In this document: positions 20,115 to 30,995 of the stretch, in pieces
How the letters are laid out: every line of letters begins with the position of its first letter
Numbering within the stretch: position 1 is the stretch's first letter
Assembly: GCF_022581195.2 (NCBI RefSeq)
Contig: NC_061474.1
Coordinates: 6,944,001-7,008,000 of the forward strand
Direction of reading: 5' to 3'
DNA: 64,000 nt
Source of the DNA: Helicoverpa zea
Lineage: Eukaryota; Arthropoda; Insecta; Lepidoptera; Noctuidae
Program-made: the position numbers and the translations under genes
The notes under the pieces: model-generated
What the model was told of the DNA's origin: nothing
What the model saw: only the letters and a program-made list of their open reading frames with translations
Database searches by the model: none

Positions 20115-20280
20115 CATGAAGAGTTATAGAGGGAAGGTACAACCAAAACCGCGATGGATGGATTGTAAGAAAGACGATATGGCTGGAAAGAATGTTACAT
20201 GAGAAATGACGCGAGCTACGGAAGAAGAAGAAACGTTAGACCAACCCCAAATAAAAATTGGAGTAAAGAGGATGATAGCA
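20115..20280 (+). pseudogene. Degraded RTE-type LINE 3' end
   Basis: One frame reads PKPRWMDCKKDDMAGKNVT before a stop, close to the RTE C-terminal block PKKRWMDCLKDDM seen at 36716-37523. The non-coding end GACCAACCCCAAAT...GGATGAT resembles the RTE/SINE tail. 5'-truncated and decayed. Confidence 0.6.
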
Positions 20281-20627
20281 TAAACAATTCCAACCATGAA
20301 ACCTCAGCCTCTTACTAGTTTGAAATAATAACACCTGTCAACAACCTGTATCCAACCATTATTCATCATTGTCATAGAATCCACGAAAAATTCCGTTCTT
20401 CGCACAAAAACATTATACGAGTACTCTTCCCATTCCGTATTTATACAGCATAAATAATGAAGAAAGAAAATATTTTCTTACGACGGAGTAATCAACGAGA
20501 AATGTGTCCTTGTTATGTCAATTGTGGCTCGTGTTGAAACGTGTCTTTATTGATACTGTGATCAATAAGCATGTGTAAGTCTGCCATTGTTTTTATCGAA
20601 ATAGAGTAGGTTACTGGTCACTAGAAC
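20281..20627. other. Intergenic DNA, no gene recognised
   Basis: No feature seen. Confidence 0.45.
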
Positions 20628-21141
20628 TCGTGGCATAAGTAACAACCAAACGGATCGATCGATCTTAAGCTTAACGCTGGGTCCGGGTGGTCCCTGCTTA
20701 GACTTAGGTCTTGATATGAGGAGTTCCTCTGTTACCTTCGTTATGTTTCGTTAAATTCTTAGGCATCAGCTGGCATTTGAATATCTTTGGAAGCCAGAAA
20801 GTCTGACTACTAGTCTTCAAAAGGGGCATTGGGTTACCTGGGTAACTGGGTTGAGAAAGCCAGTTATAGTTCGGCCATTCAGAGAATGCGTTCCTGACAC
20901 GTCGCGATTGAACTGACGACGTAACTTTGCAATGGCGTTGCAGTTACGATAAAAATATTTTTGCTGGTTGTTTACCGTTTTAACAATTGAGGAGCATTAA
21001 AACAACATTATTATATCAATAATCAATGAATGTTATTACGTCGTCAGTTCAATCGCGACGTGTCAGGAACGCATTCTCTGAATGGCCGAACTATAGGTAG
21101 TCGTTCCATGTACTCAGGTGCATCTGGTTAGACTGGAAGGT
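20628..21141 (+). mobile_element. 5S-headed SINE interrupted by an IR element
   Basis: CTCGTGGCATAAGTAACAAC is followed by a diverged 5S-like head (CGGATCGATC, TTAAGCTTAACGCTGGG). The shared SINE body follows: GGAAGCCAGAAAGTCTGAC, then GGGTAACTGGGTTGAG. After the 223-bp insertion at 20869-21091, the body resumes at TATAGGTAGTCGTTCC and ends at GGTTAGACTGGAAG. Excising the insertion and one TATA restores the body order seen in intact copies. Confidence 0.7.
20869..21091. mobile_element. 223-bp element with perfect 56-bp TIRs
   Basis: 20869-20924 and 21036-21091 are exact reverse complements, starting GTTCGGCCATTCAGAGAATG. TATA flanks both sides and is present once in the SINE consensus position, so the duplication is TATA (4 bp), or TA if the termini are drawn two bases further out. 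The interior is AT-rich and non-coding. Superfamily left open. Confidence 0.85.
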
Positions 21142-22355
21142 GGTGTGACCAGCTTTTTGTGGTTTTTTAATAAAAAATCGAGCGGAAAATCCGCTGTAGT
21201 GAAAAGCTTGCTACATGAATTTCACAACACTAGTTCAACATGAAAAGCTTTGGCACTATTGACAGGCAAATCCTAGATGCCAGTTTGGCAAAGGCCTGAT
21301 GTTAACACCCTGCCAACATTTATGTTTTGTGTAATATGGCAGCATCCGAGCCATCAATTTTAGGCAGATAATGCCGAATCACGTTTTGGCGGCTATAACT
21401 GGTTTTGATACTGGCTTTGCCAAAAATAAAACAGTCTAAGTCTAAACAATGTCTACACTGTAGGTATATTTGCAACTATATACAACAACTAGGTAGATGC
21501 TTATCTACCTATAAAACCGAGTACAAGTTAAATGGGTGATTAGGGAAATATGTTACTGCAACAGAATGTAGGTCATCAATCATCTTTTGTAGTTCTTCTA
21601 TTTATAGATCTACATGGACTCATTCCTACTATAACATCGACTATTCTACTCAGACTTGTATTGTAAATGCGAAAATTACTGTCTTACTGTCAAGCCCAAG
21701 CAACTAGAGTACCGGATTTTTAATACATACTTTGTACCTACACAGAGAACCTTAGAAAGGACATAGGGATAATTTTAACCCTCTTACGGAAAGTTGTTTC
21801 CATTTCCATTAGTTGGAAAGTGATGTTCAAATAAATATTCTGTCGAATTGTAATTTGGAATAGAGTCAGTAAGTAATTCCGAAAATAATTTTTAATATTT
21901 TTCTATAAACTTAATTTGCAATACTAATACTCTTTACAAAATCCCTATTTTTTCTTGGAACAAGAAATAGTATGCGAGTATTTCTAACTTCATATCCAAA
22001 ATTACTAAAAGCTGACTCCAGTTTCACATTACCATTTCATTTTTTCCGCTATTTTCTGTATTTTTACCCCAATCTGGGCGGGAAACAGTTGAATGTTGAC
22101 GTTTCATTGCTTTGCTGAAAGTTATTCAAATATTATTTTTCGTTCTGCGATTCAAATGACATCCTCGAGGGTTTGTTTACTAAATTCACTGGATCCTCGA
22201 GAGCCGAGGTTTTTAGGGTTCCATAACACAGGATATTCACGAGTAAAACCACCCGTAGATACTGACTGAGCGACGTCAACTAAAAACCGAGTCGCTGCCT
22301 GTAAAAACTCTGTAAAGTACAGTTGAGCCGATCGTCATTTGTCTAGGATTAATTT
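21142..22355. other. Intergenic DNA, no gene recognised
   Basis: Mostly featureless. TTTTTAGGGTTCC near 22211 resembles a phrase I associate with a common lepidopteran repeat, but too little is present to annotate it. Confidence 0.45.
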
Positions 22356-24098
22356 TCTATTTATTTATTTATTTATTTATTTATTTATTTTGTTTTAAAG
22401 AAAGCTTACAGACTAATTACACCAATTATTTAACAAAGTATATAAAATAATTGCTAATGACAAGCTTCCACATGTTTACAGAATTATATTAAGTTCATAT
22501 TTTTAACAAACAAACGTGTTTCACTTGCTTCACTTTTATACTTAATTCAAGTAGGAATAGGAGGATGGGAACATTTTAGCAGGAAACAGGTAAATGAACT
22601 ACATGCGTCTCCCATCAAAATAGTCCGTATTCAAAAATTTTCTTATCTTTTGTGCGCTAGTGCAGAATAGATCAATATCCAGGTGAGATGGCAATTTATT
22701 AAAAGCTGTAACGCTGCGTATGCAGAAGGCATTACCCCTATAATTTGTTGATGCGTGTGGTGCCTGTAGTAGAGGCCGTTTTCGTAATTTGTTTTGATTG
22801 GTACGAATAAATATTTTGCTCAGCAGTTCGGGGCAGTCAACAGAGCCATTTGCGATATTTGTTAAATAACATATGTCATTAATATTACGCCTTAATTCAA
22901 GTGGTAAAAAGTGGTATCGCTTACAACGGTGCTCATAGTCGTCAGAAAATTGCTTGGCTTTGTAATCTAAGTAAAGTAAAAATTTTTCTGAACAGATTCA
23001 ATGCGAGATTTGTATATTTCGTATTGTGGGTTCCATACTTCAGAAGCGTATTCGAGGTTGCTGCGCACGAGAGAACAGTATAGGACTTTTATTGGTTTTA
23101 GTGAACGGAATTCAGAACAGGTTCGAATGATAAAGCCTAACGCTTTGAGTGCCTTCTTAACAATATTTTCAACATGCGTGTCAAAAAGTAGTTTGCTGTC
23201 ATGTACAACACCAAGGTCTCTAATGCTTTCCTCTTTGCCAATAGGAATACCATTCAAAGTGTAGCCCGTTCCTATTGTTGATTTTTGGCGGGTAAATGTT
23301 ACGTAACAGCACTTGGAAACGTTTAATTGTAATTTATTATTTTTACAATATAATTCAAAACTATCAAGGTCCGATTGAAGTAACTTAGTGTCATTTAAGG
23401 AGCGTACACGTTTGAGGACTTTCATATCGTCGGCGTATAAAAGGATTTGCGAGTTCTTAAAGCAATTATTTATGTCAGATATAAATATGGTGAATAATAA
23501 CGGTCCCAGAATTGAGCCTTGTGGTACGCCAGAAGGAACGGACTTCCATCCGGATGTGTACCCGCGCAGAACTACAGCCTGTGTGCGATTTTCTATATAT
23601 GAAGAAAACCATCGAAATAGGTCACCATGTATTCCTGCAGATAAGAGCTTCTGCAAAAGCACACGGTGATCTATACGATCAAAACACTTGCTGTAATCCG
23701 TGTATATCACGTCTACTTGGCATCGCTCTTCCATTCCAACCGTTATGATTTCGTTAGACAATAAGAGGTTGGAAGTAGTTGAACGCTTTCTTAAGAAACC
23801 ATGCTGTTCGGTACCGAATTGGCGTTCCATAGCTGAATAAACTTGCATGTGAACTAGTTTTTCAAGTACTTTAGAGAAAAGACATAGTTTAGATATTGGG
23901 CGATAGTTGTCTATGCTCGATCTGTCACCTTTTTTGAAGATAGGGGTTATAAATGCCGATTTCCATAGCCTAGGGACAATACCCTCTCTAAAAGATCGTT
24001 CAAATAGAATACAGATCGGCGCCACCAAATATTTTGCGCAGTTAATTATAAAAATAGGCGGAATGTGATCGGGTCCACCTGTATTCCCATAAGGTTAC
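22356..24098 (-). mobile_element. 5'-truncated CR1-like LINE
   Basis: A minus-strand non-LTR element. The RT reading starts abruptly near 24098, runs to 22599, and is followed by an AT-rich 3' region ending in an (AAAT)n tail (plus strand (TTTA)n at about 22357-22390). The missing endonuclease half indicates 5' truncation. The C-terminal LEYASEVWNP block is typical of the CR1/L2/Jockey side of the LINE tree; the exact clade is not settled. Confidence 0.85.
22599..24098 (-). pseudogene. Broken LINE reverse transcriptase
   Basis: Contains the RT core: FKKGD and NYRPIS near the N-terminus, GVPQGSILGPLLF, the catalytic YADD, then LEYASEVWNP and a VQK helix. The uninterrupted frame at 22967-24028 also stays open upstream to about 24098 without a start codon, because the element is truncated. 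After the VQK segment (about 22980) the frame is lost by a one-base change, and the C-terminal part (KLPSHLDIDLF, then NTDYFDGRRM) continues in another frame to a stop at 22599. No endonuclease domain is present, so it is non-functional. Confidence 0.85.
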
Positions 24099-24789
24099 CC
24101 TTCCTCGTCCAATAATAATCGGTAGCCGATTTATTGTAGACGAAAAATAGAAACACTAATAGCTATTACAATGCAACACTACAAAAAGTCGGTCAAAAAA
24201 ACTGAGTCTATAGGACTAAGTTTTTTTGACCGATCGAGAAGTCTGACGTCGGCAGGCAGCCACTCTACTATGATTGCGTTCACGCGCGACTATTGACCAT
24301 CGTGAGTATGAGTATCGTATCACAGAATTCCGACTAGAGGAAAAGATACAGAACCCTTACAGCCTTAATGCCACAGGCACTTATCCGAATTTCAACAAAT
24401 GTTTTGGGGTCAGTTTATTTCGAGCAAACCTTTATAAACTGTGAGTACTATTGACTTTTATTACAGTTTATGTGTTGAGTGATATTACTCGTAATGGAGT
24501 ATTTTTTCGTGGCTTTTACTTATTTTAGGACCGCGACATTTAATTTAATTTTGACTGAAGTGAGCACTTTTGTGTGGTAATCTTGATATGAAAATATGGT
24601 ACTTGTAAAGCCTTCTATCCTTTAAGAGGCTGTTTTATTAAAAGCATATTTTTTCACAATAAGTATATTTATTGCTTTTTCTGATATGTGCGCTGGATAT
24701 ATGGCTTTTGTGCTTATTCAAAAGAATTTGATTTATATTATTTGAGTCTCATAAATAAAAGCGACAGCAATTTTACTATCGTAAAATAC
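24099..24789. other. Spacer between two LINEs
   Basis: Unique AT-rich DNA with one near-perfect hairpin (listed). No gene recognised. Confidence 0.5.
24190..24232. repeat. 19-bp near-perfect hairpin
   Basis: CGGTCAAAAAAACTGAGTC is followed after five bases by its reverse complement with one mismatch. It is too small to classify and may be the end-to-end remnant of a MITE. Confidence 0.5.
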
Positions 24790-26625
24790 AAACGCAGTGG
24801 GAGTAGATGACATAAACACCAAAGTAATTAAATTATGTGCACCATACATATGTCAGCCGCTGTGTTACTTAATAAATTTATCTTTTTAGGAAGGTGCTTT
24901 TCCAAATGGACTGAAAAAAACAATAATTAAGCCACTGCATAAAAAAGGTGACACCGCAGACATGAATAACTATAGGCCAGTAACGCTGATCCCAATTATG
25001 TCAAAAATTTTTGAAAAAATAATGCTGAGAAGGCTTCAAGAATTTACGACAAGTCACGGGTTACTTAAAGATGAGCAATTTGGGTTTAGACAAAATAGTA
25101 ACACTTCACTGGCATGTTTCAATTTGATGAAAATAGTCACCCAGGCTATAAATGATGGCTTACCAGTCGCGGCGATCTTCCTAGACATGAGCAAGGCATT
25201 TGATTTTGTGGACCACAAATTGCTCTTACACAAATTAGATAGGTATGGAATAAGAGGTAAAGCGAACGACTGGTTGAGAAACTACTTGACTGACAGACAA
25301 CAATGTGTCGAAATCTCTAAAACCCATAAAAATGATAAAAAAGTGGTATACAGAAGTGCCTTTAAGCAAAATAATTTTGGAGTGCCTCAAGGCAGTATAT
25401 TGGGACCATTCCTATTCCTCATGTACATTAATGATCTCCCAAATATTGTTTGCCACAAGTCAATCTTGTTTGCCGATGACACAACCCTTATTGTAAAAGG
25501 TAAGAACGCCAACATGTATGAATCAGAAATAAATAAAGCATTAAACAACATAATATGTTGGCTGAATTCTAATAATTTACAAATTAACATAGAGAAGACA
25601 AAAATGATACAATTTCATACATATACAAGAAAACCATTGACATTAAATGTAAATTATAATAAAACGATTGTTGAAGAAGTTGCAACTACAAAATTTCTGG
25701 GTATAATGCTAGATAAGAATTGCAACTGGAAAGCACATGTAGCTTACGTTTGTGACAAACTCGACAGATTTGTGTATGCTATAAAAAGGCTAAGAGTCAC
25801 GGTATCTACAGAAGGTGCTTTGTGTGCATATCACGGATATGTTTCGTCCGTACTCTCATATGGTCTTTTATTATGGGGAAATTCTGTAGATATTATAAAA
25901 GCATTTAGAGTACAAAAAAAATGTGTGCGTGCAATCTGTGGAGCCTCGAACACAGATAGTTGTCAACCCTTGTTTAAAAAGTACAATATTTTACCACTTC
26001 CTTGTATGTACATCAAAGAATTGTGCCTTTTTGTACAACAACATCCGGAATTATTTATTAAGTTCAAGGATGTAACGAAAAGAAATGCAGCTCCCAGAAA
26101 TAAGTATAAATTATGTATACCACAATGCAAGCTAGAATTATATAAAAGAAACTCTTATATAAATGCGATCAAGGTGTATAATAAATTACCAAAAGTCTTT
26201 AAAGAATTACCTTTAATCAAATTTAAAAAAAAGTTGACGCAGTGGTTACAAGAAAAATGTTTTTATGATCTCAAAGAATTTATGTCATATTGTGGAGATG
26301 GTATTAATCAATGACTTTGTATTGTAATTTTAGTTAAATCTTTCACATAATTATGTATTTGTTTGTTTAATATAATTGTTTGACATGTTTGATATATTGT
26401 ACTAACTTTGACATTAATTTTTAACTAATGTGTATCAACATTCAACATTTACGGGAGCGCATATCTCTAACTGTACTTGGTGTTCTAATAAAATTTATAA
26501 CAAATATTTGCACACCGTATGTAATGGTAGAATGTAAATGGGCCACTTTAGATTTAAGAACATACTCTGTACACCTACATTCTGGCAAATAAAAGACTTT
26601 GACTTTGACTTTGACTTTGAAAGTA
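24790..26625 (+). mobile_element. 5'-truncated LINE with CTTTGA tail
   Basis: The coding sequence begins mid-RT at about 24796 (AVGVDDINTKV) with no upstream endonuclease. It ends at 26314, followed by a 3' UTR with AATAAA (26587) and a tail of about four GACTTT units (26596-26620). It lies in the opposite orientation to the LINE at 22356-24098. Confidence 0.85.
24796..26314 (+). pseudogene. LINE reverse transcriptase, 5'-truncated with one stop
   Basis: A 450-codon open stretch from the ATG at 24962 holds most of the RT: NNYRPVTLIP, FLDMSKAFDFVDH, FGVPQGSILGP, catalytic FADD, and a C-terminal VQKKCVRAICG region with a basic end. The same frame extends upstream to 24796 through an in-frame TAG at 24887-24889, which breaks the fingers region. 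Without endonuclease and promoter the copy cannot move on its own. CR1/Jockey-group assignment is by motif look only. Confidence 0.85.
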
Positions 26626-27024
26626 TTATAACTAAACACACCACTATTGACTGCCTCGTTGGTCTAGTGGTCACAAGCGCGGCTGCTGTGTTCGAGGTCT
26701 CGGGTTCGATTCCCGGGTCGGGCTGAAATCGCTTTGTGGGTTTTCTTAAGCTTTCACAAAGCAGCCCGTAGTCTGGAAGTTGGTGATTGATTCACCCGTG
26801 CATCGGAGAGCACGTAAATGTCGGTCCTGCGCCTGATCTCTTTCCGGTCGTGTCGGATTGCCGTCCCATCGGGTTATGAGAGTGAAGGAATAGGGAGTGC
26901 ACCCGTGTCTGCGCAAATGCTCGTGCACTATAATATGTCCTGCGCAGCTGGCTAATCTCCTTAAATGAGAACAGCCGCCGCACGGTGGATCGGCTGTAGA
27001 AGACATAGGATCTCGATGTCTTAA

Positions 27025-28021
27025 CCTTTAAGTACCGAGTGCATTTTTTGTAACGTTAATACCGATGTGAGGCCTGAGAGGCCGCGTATATTATATAGTT
27101 TTTTAAAGAAAGTGATGAATTAAATTATTTGTCCTTGCATTATGACAAAAAATGAAGGGTTTTGAAAATAAATAAATATAGAAAGGTAATCAACTTTATT
27201 ATTTTTTTGAATATAAGACTACAATAATATTTGGCTTGAATTTTGGGGAAAAATCAGACTATTCGTTATAAAAAACCAAAACATAAAAAATACTCCTCTC
27301 AGAATAACAACAAATAATACTTCTCACTTACGACTAATATAACTCTTCGAAAACAAAAATTGCAAGAACATAAACCTTCTGAAAAAAAAAATGTCCACAG
27401 TCCAACTACACCTTCAATTCTAGACACAGTCAGGGCATACTTGTTTCGCGCACTGCAAACAAACGTGTTTTTTGCACGAATAGCATTTATAATTTGATTT
27501 TCTTTTCAATTTAGGTTTACATGAAAGCCATGTATTTCATGTCTTGACTTCCTCAGCTCTGGACAAAAATCTTGGCCAAAGTCGTCTACCTCTGATCCGC
27601 TGGAATCCTCATCCGCTAGCCAGCTCTCAATCACTATTTGGATTCAGTGTATTTATAGTCATGTCCGAGATCTCTTTGATTGTTGTAAATCTGTCACACA
27701 ACTATTTTGCTTATTAGGGGAAGTCCCTGTTGTATCCATAGTTCATAATATCTGTGAAAATAATAGTTTACTATAACAAAAAAATAAAACAAAAAACTTA
27801 CGTAAGTACCGACGTGAGGCCTGAGAGGCCGCGTCGGAATTTCAAAACGTAATTACTCACCAAATACGCATGTGACAACAACACTGCCTGTTCCAACGTC
27901 AACATGGGCACTAAACTTACAGCTACTTAAAAGCGGGGATTGGTATTGTGCGGGGAAAAGGGTAATCTAACAAATCAAGTACCTGCCGGGGCCTCTCAGA
28001 CCGCACGTCGGTACTTAAAGG
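27025..28021 (-). mobile_element. Internally deleted piggyBac-like element
   Basis: 997 bp with termini CCTTTAAGTACCGA and TCGGTACTTAAAGG, flanked on both sides by TTAA (27021-27024 and 28022-28025). The other arm of the host palindrome has a single TTAA at the matching place. Subterminal GGCCTGAGAGGCCGC motifs occur near 27070 and 27822 and inverted near 27990. Remnants of the transposase acidic N-terminus and Cys-rich C-terminus lie on the minus strand, with the catalytic core deleted. Confidence 0.88.
27420..27640 (-). pseudogene. piggyBac transposase remnant (ends only)
   Basis: The last 30 or so codons end at 27420 with CYSCKKHVCLQC and then CPDC just before the stop, the cysteine-rich zinc-binding tail of piggyBac transposases that contacts the terminal repeats. 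Slightly upstream, in another frame (about 27570-27640), DEDSSGSEVDDFG resembles the acidic N-terminal region of the family. The DDD catalytic domain between them is missing, so this is a deletion derivative. Confidence 0.75.
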
Positions 28022-28879
28022 TTAAATGTTATTTTTTTTGCTGGAAATGACTTCTGTTGATCATTACTGTTGTATAAAATGTCATATGAAGTAATTGTGT
28101 GCACAAATGGAAGAGCTATAATTTTTATAAGAAAAAAATGTATGGAGCCGACATTAAAAATGAGGATATCTCTGGAATCGCAAGGTTGGCCGTTATATCC
28201 TTGCACACTGTTATAGTACTATTTATTTGTGAATTTTTGACATACTTAATATTGCGGCATCAATTGCGATATTTTTTTAAAAAATCGTCAAAATTAATAA
28301 ATAAATTATGTTTATGATATGTACATTTTAATGCTTAAATATGGCTATACCAAGTGTAGTTTACAATATTTTTACAATTTACAAGCTTTTATTTAACTTG
28401 CAATGTATTTATATATGTATGTATGTTTGTATGTATGTAACTATGTGTGTTCGGGTGGAATTTTACAACTCAATTTTAAGGCACTTACCGATTGAGCTGA
28501 AATTTTGCATACATGTTTAGTTTTGATGACAATGCATGTTAAGCTATGTGACGTCATCCTCAATCCAACATGGCTAAATATACAAGATGGCGGACTAGTT
28601 ATTTTTAAGGTACTTATACGATATGGGTATCAAATGAAAGGGATTGACAAGTAGAACACATCGCACTTTACGAAATAAAAATCCAAGATGGCCGCCGCTA
28701 CAAAATGGTGAATAACCTATTTTTTCAATCCCATCCATATGGGTATCCAATGACAGAGCTTGACAGGTAGAAAATTGAGGTAAAAAAATCTTTAAAAACA
28801 ATATTTTATTTAAATGCGCTAAAAAGAAAAAATAAACTTTTACTGTAACTTTACTGTCAACTTATGACGACATTACAAA

Positions 28880-29073
28880 TCTATACTTATATTATAAAGC
28901 TGAAGAGTTTGTTTGTTTATTTGAACGCGCTAATCTCAGGGACTACTGGTCTGATTTGAAAATTTCTTTCAGTGTTAGATAGCTCATTTGTCGAGGAAGG
29001 CTATAGGCTACTTTTTATCCCGGTACGGGAAGTAGTTCCCACGGGATGCGGTTGAAACCGCTGGCAGAAGCTA
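28880..29073 (+). mobile_element. Helitron-like non-autonomous element
   Basis: Starts TCTATACTTATATTATAAAG and ends GGCAGAAGCTA after a GCGGTTGAAACCGC hairpin. It sits between A and T. The opposite arm of the palindrome has an uninterrupted CAAATTT-like sequence, giving the empty site directly. It matches 53333-53527 over its length. Confidence 0.8.
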
Positions 29074-29765
29074 TTTAACATATTTGACACAAATTATATG
29101 TTTTAAAAGCTTGGCGCGATTTTACTAAGAAAGTAATTACGAGTACTTAAATCTCGCAACAAGCTTTTAAAACGTATAAATTGTGTCATATATTTGAAAT
29201 TTGAAATGTCATTATAAGTTGACAGTAAAGTTACAGTAGAAGTTTGACCCGGGAATGAAAAAAATAGGTTATTCACCATTTTGTAGCGGCGGCCATCTTG
29301 AATTTTTATTTCGTAAAGTGAAATGTGTTTTACTTATCAATCCCTTTCATTTGATACCCATATCGTATAAGTACCTTAAAAATAACTAGTCCGCCATCTT
29401 GTATATTTATCCACGTTGGATTGAGGATGACGTCACATAGCTTAACATGCATTGTCATCAAAACTAAACATGTATGCAAATTTCAGCTCAATGGGTTGAG
29501 GGCAAGTGCCTTAAAATTGAGTTGTAAAATTCCACCCGAACACACATAGTTACATACATACATACATAGATACATAAATACATTGCAAGTTAAATAAAAG
29601 CTTGTAAATTGTAAAAATATTGTAAACTACACTTGGTATAGCCATATTTAAGCATTAAAATGTTCATATCATAAACACTATTTATTTATTAATTTTGACG
29701 ATTTTTAAAAAAAATATCGCAATTGATGCCGCAATATTAAGTATGTCAAAAATTCACAAATAAAT

Positions 29766-30155
29766 GATGATGATGATGATGTCCTCCTAGCCGATTATCG
29801 GCTACGGCGGCTGTTCTCATGTAAGGAGATTAGCCAACTGCGCAGGACATATTATAGTGCACAAGCATTTGCGCAGACACAGGTGCACTCCCTATTCCTT
29901 CACTCTCATAGCCCGATGGGACGGGAATCCGACACGACCGGAAAGAGATCAGGCGCAGGACCGACATTTACGTGCTCTCCGATGCACGGGTGAATCAATC
30001 ACCAACTTCCAGGCTTCGGGCTGCTTTGTGAAAGTCTTCTAAAACCCACAAAGCGATTTCGGCCCGACTCGGGAATCGAACCCGAGACCTCGTGCTCAGC
30101 AGCCACACTTGCGACAACTAGACCAACGAGGCAGTCAAAAAATACAAATACAAAT
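29766..30155 (-). mobile_element. S2-family SINE in palindrome arm
   Basis: A full-length copy on the minus strand with tRNA-like head at 30050-30135 and a (CAT)n-type tail at 29766. It is flanked by the 10-bp duplication ACAAATAAAT (29756-29765 and 30156-30165), present once in the opposite arm. A few CAAATA units sit beyond the head. Short open frames inside are repeat artefacts. Confidence 0.9.
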
Positions 30156-30209
30156 ACAAATAAATAGTACTATAACAGTGTGCAAGGATATAACGGCCAA
30201 CCTTGCAAT

Positions 30210-30995
30210 AGGGTATTACATGCATTTTTGAAATATATCTTAAATAAATTCTTTAGTCTTAATATATCTCTAAAAAATTAAAAATATTTTTTTTCTCACG
30301 TTATGTACGAATATAAATTAATTGTTTTATCATAATTTCAAATTTCGCGCGTATTTCGCGAAAACGCGGCACACAACGGACGCCATGATTGTTTTTTGGT
30401 CATGACGTCATTACGTTAGTAAACAAACTACAGCTGTCAGTAATACATATTTTGATATGTATTGAAAATTTTAATAATGAGTAATTATGCTCCGTATCGT
30501 TGGTGTGTTGTTTCTGAATGTGAGAACACTAGTGTAAAAACACCAGACAAATTATGGATTCAAGTACCAGTGGATATAAATATGAGAAACACTTGGTTAA
30601 AAGTTGCGAGACGAGATCCCGGACTGTTATCAGATAAATCTCGTTTATACTTTTGTGAAGATCACTTTGATGTAAGTAACTGTATTAACATTACCTATCT
30701 AATGAAATATACTCTTTAATGATAGGTTAACTACTTCAAGAATCAATACTTTGGGAAATGTGGATAATATTTAGAGGTTATACACTTTTGTTTACTACCG
30801 TAATGACGTCATTAGCATGGCGGCGACATTTCGTAGTGTTCAAAGACAGATAAAAAAACCTAAAAACTTTAAACTGCAATAAAAAATATATTTATGTACC
30901 TTACGAAGTGAAACTAACATTTCCCGATTGCTTTTCCTTTAAACAATCATTGTAATACACTTTTAATTTTTTTCTCATCTAGACTAAAATACCCT
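30210..30995 (+). mobile_element. 786-bp IR element carrying a THAP exon
   Basis: Termini AGGGTATTA and AAATACCCT form short inverted ends. The segment is absent from the opposite arm, whose sequence reads continuously across the site (CCTTGC-GAT-TCCAGAG). A subterminal inverted repeat built on ATGACGTCATTACG-TAGTAAAC flanks the coding exon at about 30403-30430 and 30785-30815. The duplication appears to be only AT, or it is ambiguous, so I do not assign a superfamily. P elements and Kolobok carry THAP domains, but neither fits the ends clearly. Confidence 0.65.
30477..30671 (+). CDS. THAP-domain exon (partial gene)
   Basis: From the ATG at 30477 the 65 codons read MSNYAPYRWC and on to YFCEDHFD. 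Cys10, Cys15, Cys60 and His63 form the C2CH zinc site of a THAP DNA-binding domain, with Trp40 in the usual place. The exon ends at GAT followed by GTAAGT (30672), a good splice donor, so the rest of the domain, including the expected AVPTIF-type motif, would lie on a downstream exon that I do not find. In-frame reading past the donor stops at 30719. It is either the first exon of a P-element-like transposase or a captured host THAP exon. No promoter was identified, and expression is unknown. Confidence 0.65.

Noticed and set aside
22901..23748. Several plus-strand frames of 60-93 codons
   Set aside because: They are antisense to the LINE reverse transcriptase and show no family motif.
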